NCBI RefSeq assembly: GCF_000421965.1
Contig: NZ_ATAY01000098.1
Span: 1-64,000, forward strand
Origin: Ruminiclostridium papyrosolvens C7
Lineage (GTDB): Bacteria; Bacillota; Clostridia; Acetivibrionales; DSM-1351
DNA: 64,000 nucleotides
Direction of reading: 5' to 3'
Shown: positions 28,048 to 38,800 of the stretch, piece by piece
How positions within the stretch are numbered: position 1 is the first letter of the stretch
Layout of the letters: each line of letters begins with the position of its first letter
Program-made: the position numbers and the translations under genes
Notes under the pieces: model-generated
Seen by the model: the letters and a program-made list of their open reading frames with translations, nothing else
Database searches by the model: none
What the model was told of the DNA's origin: nothing

Positions 28048-29442
28048 CTAGAATTCACAGCTACCTGTGGTTCTTGCGAAAGGTATCACATCTCTGATAT
28101 TTGTTATTCCTGTGAGATACATTATAGCTCTCTCAAAACCAAGACCGAAGCCTGCATGTTTTGTGCCTCCGTATTTGCGAAGGTCAAGATACCACTGGTA
28201 ATCTTCCTTGTTAAGACCCATTTCATCCATCTTCTTTTCTAGGACATCCAGACGCTCTTCCCTCTGGCTTCCACCTATTATCTCGCCTACGCCGGGTACC
28301 AGAAGGTCCATGGCTGCAACAGTCTTGTCGTCATCATTAACCCTCATATAAAATGCTTTTATCTCTTTAGGGTAATCGGTAACAAATACAGGTTTCTTGT
28401 ATACCTGTTCTGTAATATATCTTTCATGCTCTGTTTGGAGGTCAGCCCCCCACTCCACAGGATATTCAAACTTGTCCTTGTTCTTTTTCAGAATCTCAAT
28501 AGCTTCTGTATAAGTAATGTGTGCGAAATCAGAATTAACAACGTTATCCAATCTTTCTAAAAGACCTTTATCTACGAAGCTATTAAAGAACTGCATCTCT
28601 TCAGGTGCATTTTCAACAACATAATTAATAACAAACTTGAGCATATCTTCTGCAAGCATCATGTCATCCTTTAAATCAGAAAAAGCAATTTCCGGTTCAA
28701 TCATCCAGAACTCCGCTGCATGTCTGGCAGTGTTGGAGTTTTCAGCCCTGAAAGTAGGTCCGAAGGTGTATATGTTCTTAAATGCCATAGCATAGGCTTC
28801 ACCAGTAAGCTGACCACTAACCGTAAGACTTGTTTCCTTTTCAAAGAAGTCCTGTGAATAATCTATCTCACCGTTTTCAGTCCTTGGAGGATTTTTCATA
28901 TCCAGTGTGGTAACTCTGAACATCTGTCCTGCACCCTCACAGTCGCTTCCTGTGATAAGGGGAGTATGAACATAGACAAAGCCTCTCTCCTGAAAGAATT
29001 TGTGTATGGCAAAAGCAGCCAGCGACCTTACTCTGAAAACAGCAGAAAATGTGTTTGTTCTGGGTCTCAGATGTGAAATTGTCCTTAAAAATTCAAAGGA
29101 ATGCCTTTTCTTCTGGAGCTGGTAGTCCGCAGGGCATAGGTTCTCAATGGATATCCTCTTTGCCTTAAGTTCAAAGGGCTGTTTTGCGTTTGGAGTCTCC
29201 ACCAGTTCACCCTCAACCTCTATGGATGATCCAACAGAAAGTTTTGCAACCTCTTTAAAGTTGTCAAGCTTATCTTCTTCAAATACAACCTGAAGGTTTT
29301 TAAAAAAAGTTCCGTCGTTCAATTCAATAAAACCAAAGGTTTTGGAATCACGGACAGTTTTTACCCATCCCGGAACTGTTATGGTTTTTCCAATATATTC
29401 ATCTGGCGACCTGAATAGTTTTTTTATCTCTGTATAACTCAT
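28048..29442 (-). CDS. asnS: Asparaginyl-tRNA synthetase
   Basis: 464 aa class IIb aminoacyl-tRNA synthetase that charges tRNA-Asn. The N-terminal OB-fold anticodon domain (about 15-100: [21 protein letters not shown]) is followed by the catalytic core with motif 2 ([21 protein letters not shown]) and motif 3 ([16 protein letters not shown]) near the C terminus. AGGAG lies before the ATG. It follows asnA on the same strand after 134 bp, pairing asparagine synthesis with its use. Confidence 0.96.
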   Translation of the reverse strand: MSYTEIKKLFRSPDEYIGKTITVPGWVKTVRDSKTFGFIELNDGTFFKNLQVVFEEDKLDNFKEVAKLSVGSSIEVEGELVETPNAKQPFELKAKRISIENLCPADYQLQKKRHSFEFLRTISHLRPRTNTFSAVFRVRSLAAFAIHKFFQERGFVYVHTPLITGSDCEGAGQMFRVTTLDMKNPPRTENGEIDYSQDFFEKETSLTVSGQLTGEAYAMAFKNIYTFGPTFRAENSNTARHAAEFWMIEPEIAFSDLKDDMMLAEDMLKFVINYVVENAPEEMQFFNSFVDKGLLERLDNVVNSDFAHITYTEAIEILKKNKDKFEYPVEWGADLQTEHERYITEQVYKKPVFVTDYPKEIKAFYMRVNDDDKTVAAMDLLVPGVGEIIGGSQREERLDVLEKKMDEMGLNKEDYQWYLDLRKYGGTKHAGFGLGFERAIMYLTGITNIRDVIPFARTTGSCEF

Positions 29443-29576
29443 TTACCGTACTCCTTTGTACATTTGTTTTACATAACATACTCTAGTCTATAATATGCCA
29501 AAACTTATTAAATTAAAAGTACCTGTATAAAATTAAGTACCCCATTGTACATTTTATATAGGCTTTATATATTCTT

Positions 29577-30587
29577 TTACAGTAATTCTATATTGTTCTT
29601 TGAGCAATCGGATATCATATCATCACTCCATATTGAAGCTTGAACCTCTCCGATATGTGCCTTTCCAAGGAAGAACATGCATATTCTTGATTGGCCGATT
29701 CCTCCGCCGATTGTGTAAGGGAGTTCCTTGTTTAAAAGCTCCTTGTGGAATTTGAGGTTCTTTCTGTCTTCACAGCCCGCTTTTTTAAGCTGAGCCATAA
29801 GTGAATCTTCATCTACTCTTATACCCATTGATGAAACCTCATATGCTATGTCCAAAACAGGATAGTAGAACACTATATCTCCGTTCAGTGCCCAGTCATC
29901 ATAGTCAGGAGCTCTACCGTCGTGTTTGATTCCGGAATTCAGGGTGTCTCCTATTTTCATAATAAATATGGCTTTCTTTTCTTTTGCAAGTGCAGTTTCC
30001 CTTTCCTTTGGAGTCATTTCAGGATACATATCCTCAAGTTCCTGAGTGGTTACAAAGAATATATCTTCTGGAAGGTATCTTTGCAGGTTTGGATACAGTC
30101 CTGACAAATAGTCCTCAGTTCTCTTGAATACTGAGAATATCTTTTTTACTATATTTTTTAAGGTTTCTTCGGTTCTTTCGCTTTTAAGTATTATCCTCTC
30201 CCAGTCCCACTGGTCAACATATACTGAATGAAGATTGTCCATATCCTCATCTCTTCTGATTGCATTCATATCCGTGTAGAGGCCTTCTCCCGGTGCAAAA
30301 CCGTATCTTTTGAGTGCCATTCTCTTCCATTTTGCAAGTGAATGAACAACTTCCACAGTGTCTCCGTCGATACCCTTTACATCGAAAGCTACGGGTCTTT
30401 CAACACCATTGAGGTTATCATTCAAGCCTGTTTCAGGTCTCACGAATAATGGTGCGGAAACTCTGGTCAAATTCAATTCTTTTGCAAGTTCACCTTCAAA
30501 ATAATCCTTTGTCTTTTTAATGGCAACTTCTGTCATACGTATGTCAAGGCTTGGTTTATAGCCTTCTGGCTTAATTAAACTGTTCAT
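29577..30587 (-). CDS. asnA: Aspartate--ammonia ligase (asparagine synthetase A)
   Basis: 336 aa, ammonia-dependent: aspartate + NH3 + ATP to asparagine. The fold is that of class II synthetases. Visible are the N terminus [20 protein letters not shown], the core [15 protein letters not shown] and the C terminus [27 protein letters not shown]. Length is normal. GGAGG lies before the ATG. Likely transcribed ahead of asnS. No T-box leader is visible: the upstream gap is only about 110 bp after the icd terminator. Confidence 0.95.
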   Translation of the reverse strand: MNSLIKPEGYKPSLDIRMTEVAIKKTKDYFEGELAKELNLTRVSAPLFVRPETGLNDNLNGVERPVAFDVKGIDGDTVEVVHSLAKWKRMALKRYGFAPGEGLYTDMNAIRRDEDMDNLHSVYVDQWDWERIILKSERTEETLKNIVKKIFSVFKRTEDYLSGLYPNLQRYLPEDIFFVTTQELEDMYPEMTPKERETALAKEKKAIFIMKIGDTLNSGIKHDGRAPDYDDWALNGDIVFYYPVLDIAYEVSSMGIRVDEDSLMAQLKKAGCEDRKNLKFHKELLNKELPYTIGGGIGQSRICMFFLGKAHIGEVQASIWSDDMISDCSKNNIELL

Positions 30588-30662
30588 GTTTACCTCCTGA
30601 AAAATTATTATTTAAAACTTAATAAATCTCTAAAATTTGCAAGTCGCAAAACAGCTAGTGTC

Positions 30663-30671
30663 ATTTTATCA
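30663..30671 (-). promoter_or_regulatory. Extended -10 promoter of asnA
   Basis: TGATAAAAT on the minus strand forms a TGn extended -10. The -35 region is weak. It leaves a leader of about 70 nt to the asnA start. Confidence 0.4.
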
Positions 30672-30711
30672 CACTTTTAGGAAAATATATAGTAAATTGC
30701 CGGTGGCAGAC

Positions 30712-30753
30712 AAAAAAGCATAATAACCGAATCCTATGGTTATTATGCTTTTA
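30712..30753 (-). terminator. Terminator after icd
   Basis: AAAAGCATAATAACC pairs perfectly with GGTTATTATGCTTTT around an 8- to 9-nt loop, followed on the minus strand by TTTTTTG. It lies 13 bp past the icd stop. Confidence 0.85.
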
Positions 30754-30765
30754 GGTTCTCTTTAA

Positions 30766-31974
30766 TTACATCATTGAATCAAGAGTATTCTTTACTTCAA
30801 CAAGGAATTGTTCGGTATTTACAGTCTTTATGTTCTTCAATTCAGAAAGAGCAGCCAAATCCTTTGTCATTACACCGTTTTCAATTGTCTTTATTGAAGC
30901 TTGTTCAAGCTTGTCCGCAAATTCAACCAGTTCATTTATGCCGTCCAGTTCCCCTCTCTTGCGGAGAGCTCCTGTCCATGCAAACAATGTAGCCATGGAG
31001 TTAGTGGAGGTTTCCTGTCCTTTGAGGTGCTGGTAGTAGTGACGCTGAACTGTTCCGTGAGCTGCCTCGTATTCATAGAAGCCCTCAGGTGATACAAGAA
31101 CAGATGTCATCATTGCAAGACTTCCGAAGGCAGTAGCTACCATATCTGACATTACATCTCCGTCGTAGTTCTTGCAGGCCCATATGAATCCGCCTTCAGA
31201 CCTTACAACACGTGCAACTGCATCATCAATCAAGGTATAGAAATATTCAATTCCTGCTTCCTTGAATTTTGCATCATATTCCTTCTCATATATCTCTTGG
31301 AAAATATCCTTAAATGTATGATCATATTTCTTTGATATGGTATCCTTTGTAGCGAACCATACGTCCTGTTTCACGTCAAGTGCATAGTTGAAGCAGGATC
31401 TTGCAAAGCTTTCTATGGACATATCGATATTGTGCATTCCTTGTATTACGCCTGCACCTTTGAAATCGTGGATTGTCTCACGGGTTTCTTCACCCTTTTC
31501 GTTTATAAATACCAATTCTGCCTTTCCTGCTCCGGGAACACGATATTCTACGTTCTTGTAAACGTCACCGTAGGCATGTCTTGCTATTGTAATAGGCTTT
31601 GTCCATGTTTTAACAAATGGTTTAATACTGTCAACCAATATAGGTGCACGGAAAACTGTTCCGTCAAGAATTGCTCTTATTGTACCGTTAGGGCTTTTCC
31701 ACATCTGTGTAAGGTCGTATTCCTTTACTCTTTCTGCATTTGGAGTTATGGTTGCACATTTTACTGCAACACCGTATTTTTTAGTAGCAATAGCAGAATC
31801 TGTAGTTACCTTGTCCCCTGTCTTTTCTCTGTATTCAAGTCCAAGGTCGTAGTATTCTGTTTTGAGGTCAATATAAGGATTTAAAAGAATGTCCTTAATC
31901 ATTTTCCAGATTACTCTGGTCATTTCGTCTCCATCCATTTCAACCAGTGGAGTTTTCATTGAAATTTTTGCCAT
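30766..31974 (-). CDS. icd: NADP-dependent isocitrate dehydrogenase, eukaryote-like dimeric type
   Basis: 402 aa, oxidative decarboxylation of isocitrate to 2-oxoglutarate with NADPH formation. The N terminus [22 protein letters not shown] and the segments [21 protein letters not shown] and [25 protein letters not shown] are diagnostic of the subfamily that includes mitochondrial/cytosolic IDH, not the E. coli type. GGAG lies before ATG. With citrate synthase it supports glutamate synthesis. Monocistronic. Confidence 0.95.
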   Translation of the reverse strand: MAKISMKTPLVEMDGDEMTRVIWKMIKDILLNPYIDLKTEYYDLGLEYREKTGDKVTTDSAIATKKYGVAVKCATITPNAERVKEYDLTQMWKSPNGTIRAILDGTVFRAPILVDSIKPFVKTWTKPITIARHAYGDVYKNVEYRVPGAGKAELVFINEKGEETRETIHDFKGAGVIQGMHNIDMSIESFARSCFNYALDVKQDVWFATKDTISKKYDHTFKDIFQEIYEKEYDAKFKEAGIEYFYTLIDDAVARVVRSEGGFIWACKNYDGDVMSDMVATAFGSLAMMTSVLVSPEGFYEYEAAHGTVQRHYYQHLKGQETSTNSMATLFAWTGALRKRGELDGINELVEFADKLEQASIKTIENGVMTKDLAALSELKNIKTVNTEQFLVEVKNTLDSMM

Positions 31975-32019
31975 ATATATACTCCTTTTTAGATTAGTTT
32001 ACTCAGATTGTACCGCATG

Positions 32020-32045
32020 TCCGAGTAAAATCCGAGTTTATTATA
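32020..32045 (-). promoter_or_regulatory. icd promoter -10 with direct-repeat element
   Basis: TATAAT on the minus strand (32040-32045) lacks a recognisable -35. Immediately downstream, over the expected start of transcription, are two exact copies of ACTCGGA with an 11-bp period (32020-32026 and 32031-32037). Two repeats on the same helix face near +1 suggest an operator, but no known regulator is recognised. Confidence 0.35.
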
Positions 32046-32054
32046 CAAAGTTAG

Positions 32055-32861
32055 TTTGTTATTGATTTCACACACTACTTTAATATAGCATATCCGAAGG
32101 ATGTATGTAAACTTGATTTTGATAGAGAAGGGAAAGAACTTAAAATCTTTAATCTACACAGTATTTTTAACAAAAAATTCAACAGACTTAATGATTATTT
32201 CTCTAATAAAACACTTTTGCTTTTTTATATACCGTCATGCATAGTAGTATATTTATTTTATGAATATCTAATAAAAGTTCCTTTAATATTAAACCTTCCT
32301 GATATAATCAAAAGCAGAATCCCTGTAAGTAGTATTTACAACCCTGTTCTACATAGCTTTAAATCATTTTTTGTCTTTTTATATTCGATTATTATAGGAA
32401 TTATAATGCACATAAGTCTAGATGAATTCACACATTCCAATACATTTCTTTCTAAAAACTTTACCGTCCTTAGTAAAAAAGTTGGGATACTCTCTATATC
32501 CAACTACCTGTACATATTAACATCTATTGCAGGTACGGTAGTATTGGTACTTTATGTATTAAAAAAAAAGCGAAAATTCATTCACGAATCATTAAAAACA
32601 ACTTCTGCACGAAAGTTCTTTTACTGGGGTTTTATACTTATCTGTGGAATTGTCAAATTACTTGGTTCATACCGACAATATAAAATACTTTTAATTGCAT
32701 TCTTAAGTATCCATGATTACACAATCTTATTAGGATTAATAAGAACCTTTATAGTTCAGTTCCTCTCAGGATGTATTATCGGAATTTTAACAGTTTCTAT
32801 TATTTTTAAAAGCCGGTGTGTATTTAAAAAATCTAAATCCAACCGGCCATTAAATACCTAG
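32055..32861 (+). pseudogene. DUF4184-like membrane protein, 5' end apparently lost
   Basis: The only in-frame start is TTG 32217 with no ribosome binding site, giving 214 aa with about five TM segments. The core (YIPSCIVVYLFYEYLIKVPL, then FVFLYSIIIGIIMHISLDEFTHS) matches the middle of DUF4184 membrane proteins. That family normally begins with a conserved segment of about 55 residues around FTxxHPA and SMxPDFEYF, which is missing. The frame stays open upstream to 32055, and the translated stretch 32085-32216 looks coding (PKDVCKLDFDREGKELKIF) but lacks an initiation codon. I read this as a 5'-truncated remnant; expression from the TTG cannot be excluded. Confidence 0.55.
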
Positions 32862-32874
32862 AGTTAATTATTAT

Positions 32875-35800
32875 CTACATAATAGCTTCCACCTCATGTG
32901 TCCTGCCGTCGTCAACAAGCTCTATTCTGTTGGTCTCTGTAGTTTTACCGTCTATGGTTATTCTTTGAACGTTTCTGTTTTTGTGTCCCTGATTTTTTAC
33001 TGTTATATTATAAACCGAACTGCCGTAAACATATCTGACGGAGTATTCGTTCATACTCTGCGGAATACAGGGATCCAGCAAAATGGAATTCCCTTGCTTT
33101 TTAATTCCCAAAAGATGATCTATACCTATCCTGTACATCCAGCCTGCTGCTCCAGTGTACCAAGTCCATCCCCCTCTGCCTTCGTTGGGGTAAACCGCAT
33201 ATACATCGGCAGCCATGACATAAGGCTCCACTTTGTAAGTCATACTCTCATTCTTTGTTCTGGCATGATTTACGGGGTTAATCATATTAAACAGCTCCCA
33301 TGCCCTCTCTCCGTTTCCAAGTCTGGAAAATGCGTAAATAACCCAAGTAGCCGCGTGGGTATATTGCCCTCCGTTTTCTCTTACTCCGGGCAAATACCCC
33401 TTTATATAACCGGGATTGAGTTCACTGTCATAGAAGGGTGGAGTCAGCAGTTTAATAAGTCCGTTTCTCCTGTCAACCAGATATTTTTCTACCGCACCCA
33501 TTGCTTCCTCTACCCTGCTGTTTTTTGCTGCCCCGGTTATTGCGGCCCATGACTGGGATAGAGAATCTATCTTACATTCATCATTTTCTATTGAACCCAG
33601 AGGCGTTCCATCGTCAAAATATGCACGTCGGTACCAGCTTCCGTCCCATGCTTCTCTTTCTATTGACTCAATAATAGCGTCAGCTTTTGTTTTGTATTTC
33701 TCTGCTCTTTGGCTATCTCCCATTTTGCTACAAATCGGAATCATCCTTAGCAGAACGCAATACATAAACCAGCCTAGCCAGATACTCTCACCTTTTCCAT
33801 TAACACCCACAAGGTTCATTCCGTCGTTCCAGTCTCCACCACCCATCAGAGGTATTCCATGGATTCCGAATTTCAGACCCTGATCTATGGCCCTGACACA
33901 GTGGTCGTAAACTGTTCCCTTCAGACCTGAATCACTTGGTATTTCATATCTTTCATGTTCATTTTCATTAAGAGTAGGAGACGTAATGTACCGTTCCTCC
34001 ATATTTAGGATTTCAAAATCTCCGGTTACATTTATATAATCACAGGTCACGTATGGCAGCCATAGCAGGTCATCAGAGTACCTTGTTCTGATACCGTTCA
34101 TCTTTTGGTTATGCCACCAATGCTGAACATCTCCTTCCGGGAACTGATGCCTGCAATGCAAGAGTATCTGATTTTTTGTAAGCTCCGGCAAGCTATATAC
34201 AACAGACATTACATCCTGCAGCTGATCACGGAAACCGAATGCACCTCCTGCCTGATAGAAGCCTGATCTTGCCCATATCCTACAGGAAAGCACCTGATAT
34301 TGCAGCCACCCGTTCAACATCAGATTAATTGATATGTCCGGGGTATTAACCTGTATCTGTCCCAGTCTTCTGTTCCAACTGTCTTTTACCTTTTCAAGTT
34401 CATTTTTTACCTGCTCGGTATTTCTTAACCCTTTAATTACTTCCGAAACCCTTTCAAGATTGTCCTGTCCAATAAGAAAAACTATTTCTCTTGACTCACC
34501 GGGTTTAAGCCGTATACCGGCCTTTAAGACTGCACATGAATCAATACCTGCTCCTGTATTGGAATCAAGTTCTTCCCTCATACCTGCCGGATTTGATATT
34601 TCCATATCCGGGCCGAAAAATTTCATTCGGCTGCCGGTATAGGATACAACACTTTCAGAGCAAGCGAGAAAAGCTCTTAATCCTCTGAAATCGGCATTGT
34701 ACACATTGTCAATAAGAATAGCGTTTGAAGCTTCATCAAATCCCGTGACAATATACGGGGATGTCTGTGAAAATTCCGTACCCAGTACCGGCCTGAAATA
34801 ATATGCTGTTTCCAGAATCATTTCGCTTGTTGTGGTGTTTTCCAACTTCAATATACTGATTTTTACAGCTGCTTCTTCTGCTGCAAACTGTGTAAGGGTT
34901 TGGTCTATTCCATTGCTTTTATGCCTGAAACAGGTATACCCGAAGCCATGTCTTATGGTATACGGTTCCGTTTCTCTCACAGGCAAAGGAGTACAGCTCC
35001 ACACCTTACCGCTTTGAGTGTTACAAATATATATTATCTCCGAAGGAGTATCGGTAATAGGATCATTTATCCATGAGGTCAGTTTATTCTGACTGCTGTT
35101 AAGATGCCATGTATAACCTCCTCCCGATTCGGTACATATAAATCCGAATCTTTCATTGGCAATTACATTTACCCATGGCGCAGGAGTAGTCATTCCTGCA
35201 CCTAATTCAACAACGTATTCTTTACCGTCTTTGGTAAAGCCTCCAAAGCCATTGAAAAATAACAGTTCTTCGGTTGTTACGGTATCTTTCCCGGGGTTTT
35301 CACTTATCAGAGTCGGTGTAACAGTCTCTGTGTAAGGCTCTGAAGTCCCATGAATTTCAACATTCAGAGATTTTTCAATACTTTCTATTACCTCTATCAG
35401 CGACGGAATTCCCTTATCAGCGTCCACTACTATTTTTGCACATGCAAAAAGCAAGTTTTTCTGTTCTTCATTCATTTGCCTTGAATTTCTTATAAATATA
35501 CCGCCTCTTTTATCAAGAAGGTCATAAGACCTCCCTGAAGCAGCCATATCCCGTATCATTTCAAATATAGGCTGTATATAGGATTCTTCATCTGTAAGAA
35601 GAATTACCAGATCAAATACAACCCCTTTGATTCTATAGAAATCATGTAATTTCAAGGCCCAGTCAACCTCTTCAAAGCTGTCTCTGCTTTTTACCGTAAC
35701 AAGTACGATAGGCAGGTCTCCTGATATGCCAAAAGGCCATAAATCAGACTGGCTCAACGAATTACGCAGGATATATTCAGCCTGATTTCTTCTGTCAATA

Positions 35801-38800
35801 CCAAATAGCATTCGAGGCAGAAGTCTCAGGTAAGCTTTCTCGTCATCCGCATCAACATCTATAAAGCCTGCCTCTACAACACTTCTTGTCCACGCCATTT
35901 CAATGACTCTGTCCGCCGCCGCCGGGTCGCTGTATTTTGACAGCATCTCAACCCCTGTTTTTCTGCTGTCACAAGCACCCATACAAAAATTGACTACAGT
36001 ACTTTCTCCCGGTTCAACTATAACCCTTATTCTCAGACTGAAAACAGGGTCAAGTACTGAACCTACAGAGTTTGAAAGGGGTCTGTCCGGTTCCATGGCA
36101 CGGGGATTTGCAAGATTTCTGTTTCTGCCTATAAAAAGGGACCTGTCCGTCTCATATTCCACATGCCCGTATACTTTCCCATTAGTAGATGCAATGTGAT
36201 ATCCCCATGTAGTCTGTTTTATATCATCTCTTTTCCTCCTCATTGCCAGAAGTCCGTTGTATTCATCCACATATTCAGTCTTTACAAACAGCTTACTGAA
36301 TGCGGGGTGGGCTGAATCGGCTTCAGGCTGTGTCAGAACAACTTCCATATAACTGGTAAGCTCTATTACCCTTTTTGAGTTGCTGTGATTGTGTATGCTT
36401 ACTCGTCTTACCTCGGTGTTGTCCTCTGAACTGATTATCACCTCGGTATTTGTTTCAATGTTCCCTTCTCTTCTGACAAACTCCGCCTTGTGAGGTGCAA
36501 ATATAGCCTTGTAGGCCTCGGGCTTTGTATTTGTGGGATTATAGGTAGTGGACCAGAACTCATTTGAGTTTACATTTCTGATATATATAAATGCTCCGCT
36601 GCTCTGCATATAATCGTTAATCCATCTGTACACAGCCATTGAATGCAATTTACCGTAGCCGGAGCCTTTGTCCGTAATCATGAGGTAGTAGCTTCCGTTG
36701 GACAACAAGTGCATATTGGGATATGCTGTAAGCCGTTCATATTCCCTGATAACCGTATCCTCGTGGTTAATGTTCTTTCGTACTCCTCCTACAGGCTGTT
36801 CTCTGAATTCCTTGCTTATTACGGCAGCTGCCGGGAACTTCTCCTGAAGCAGGGAATCTACCGCTTTAATTAAAGGATTACTGTGGAAACGCTCCTGCAT
36901 TATGTTATTTTTAAAGAAATTCACAAGAGCCAGCATACTCATTCCCTGATGGTGAACCATGTAGCATTTTACAACAGCACATGACTGATTCTTGCTCATT
37001 CTAGAGCTTGTAAAATCAACCGCTTCATAAAGTCCAAAATTCCCGACAGCACCAATCTCTTTGAACCTGTGTATGTTTTCAACACATTCCCGTGGTGCTA
37101 TATCCAGAGCCATTACAGTTGCATAGGGTGCTGCAACAAAATCGTTTGCAAGGCCTCTTTTCAATCCCAATTGAGGTACACCGAAGGCTCTGTACTGGTA
37201 ATTTAAACCTATATCAAATGCATAATAGCAGGATTCTGAAATTCCCCAAGGAGCTTTGTTTGCCAGTCCATATTTTATCTGTGTTTTTACAACAAATTCA
37301 TAGGTTTTATCTATTAATGTGTTAGAGTAACTCTTAATCAGTAGTCTTGGCATAAGGTATTCAAACATTGTTCCTGTCCATGATGCAAGTCCCTTCATAC
37401 CGTTTACCCTTACCAGCTTCCTTCCCAGCTTGAACCAGTGCTGTCTTCCTGCTTCGCCTCTGGCTATGGCAACAAGGCTGGTCTGTCTGGCTTCCGAAGC
37501 AAAAAGGTCATAATATGATTTGCTTGCATGGCCTTCCTCAACATCAAAGCCTATGGTAAAAAGATTTCTGACCGGGTCAAATAAATATTTGAATTCCATT
37601 GCATCAATGAGCTGCTGAACCTTTGTTTGCAGCTGTTGAATTCTCTGCATCTCCTGTGATATATTTTGTATGGGAGCAAAGAGATTTTCCTTGTATTTTG
37701 TGTATTCAGTGTTAAATGTGATAATACAGCTATCCAGCTTTTTGAGCCAGTAACCTGTTTTTTTGCTTTTATCCAGTTCATCAACTAATTTTAATACGGC
37801 TGGCAAGAGATTTTTATAGCTTTCTTCAATATTATCCCTGTCTACTAGCTTTTTCAAAAGCTCAGTATCAAAATACGCCTTACTGCTGTCTATTTCCGAA
37901 TTGCATATTTCAAGCAGGTCAAATAACCCCTCGATTGTTGAGAAGTCATATATTGGACTCTCCATCAGCCCGGAAAGGCCTTCCTGAAGCACCATCAAAT
38001 AGCCTATAAAGTTTCCGCTGTCTACAGTTGAAATAAATTTGGGACGAAGTACCTCCAAGGTGGCAGTGTTATACCAGTTATATAAATGCCCGTTCCATTT
38101 ATCCATTTTTTCAACTGTATTTATTGTATTTTCTATTCTTGTTAAAAAGTCCAGTGTATTTATATATCCCATATCTCTGGCAGCCAGATTTGATACCAGA
38201 AGCAAACCTATGTTTGTAGGAGATGTTCTGTGTGCAGCTCCCTTATATGGCTCTTCCTGGTAATTATCCGCAGGCAGATAGTTTTCTTCCGGCCCTGCAA
38301 ATTCATCAAAATAGCACCAGGTTCTTCTAGCCAGCAATCTGACTTCTTCCATTCCTGCCGAATCAAGCAAAGCATTGTCTTTTGTTGTAGGAAGGCTGAT
38401 AATATAGGCTATCCATGGGGAAAGCACCCATAAAATAAATGCTGCCGCAGCCAGAGGTAAAAACTCTTTCCTGTATAAAATTGAAAGCAGCAAAATAATC
38501 GCACTATATACAGGTGAAAACCACATTCTTCTGTAATAGCTGCCCACTCCGTTTTTAAGGGACATTTCCATGTCAGCTGCTGTAACCCATTCCAGCAGGT
38601 TCTGTTTTGATAAATATACTCTGTATATTGATTTTGAAACAGCATTTACCATTAATTCCGCCTGATACGGCAAAAAGGTTATAAGCAGTCCCAATTGCAG
38701 GAGGATTGCTTTGAACCCCGTTATAATAGTAGTCCTCCGCTTTGCAATATATATTTTATAGTTGCCTGCAAGCACAAGCTGTACAAAATAGTTCAATACC

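Noticed and set aside
30588-30711. Possible T-box leader ahead of asnA-asnS
   Set aside because: The gap is too short after the icd terminator and no T-box core sequence or antiterminator/terminator pair is visible.
31432-31884. Open frame of 150 codons on the plus strand, Cys/Tyr/Phe-rich
   Set aside because: It is antisense to the well-conserved icd gene, has an implausible composition and no ribosome binding site.
32896-33552. Open frame of 218 codons on the plus strand
   Set aside because: Antisense shadow of the glucan synthase C-terminal module; the minus-strand reading matches GH94.
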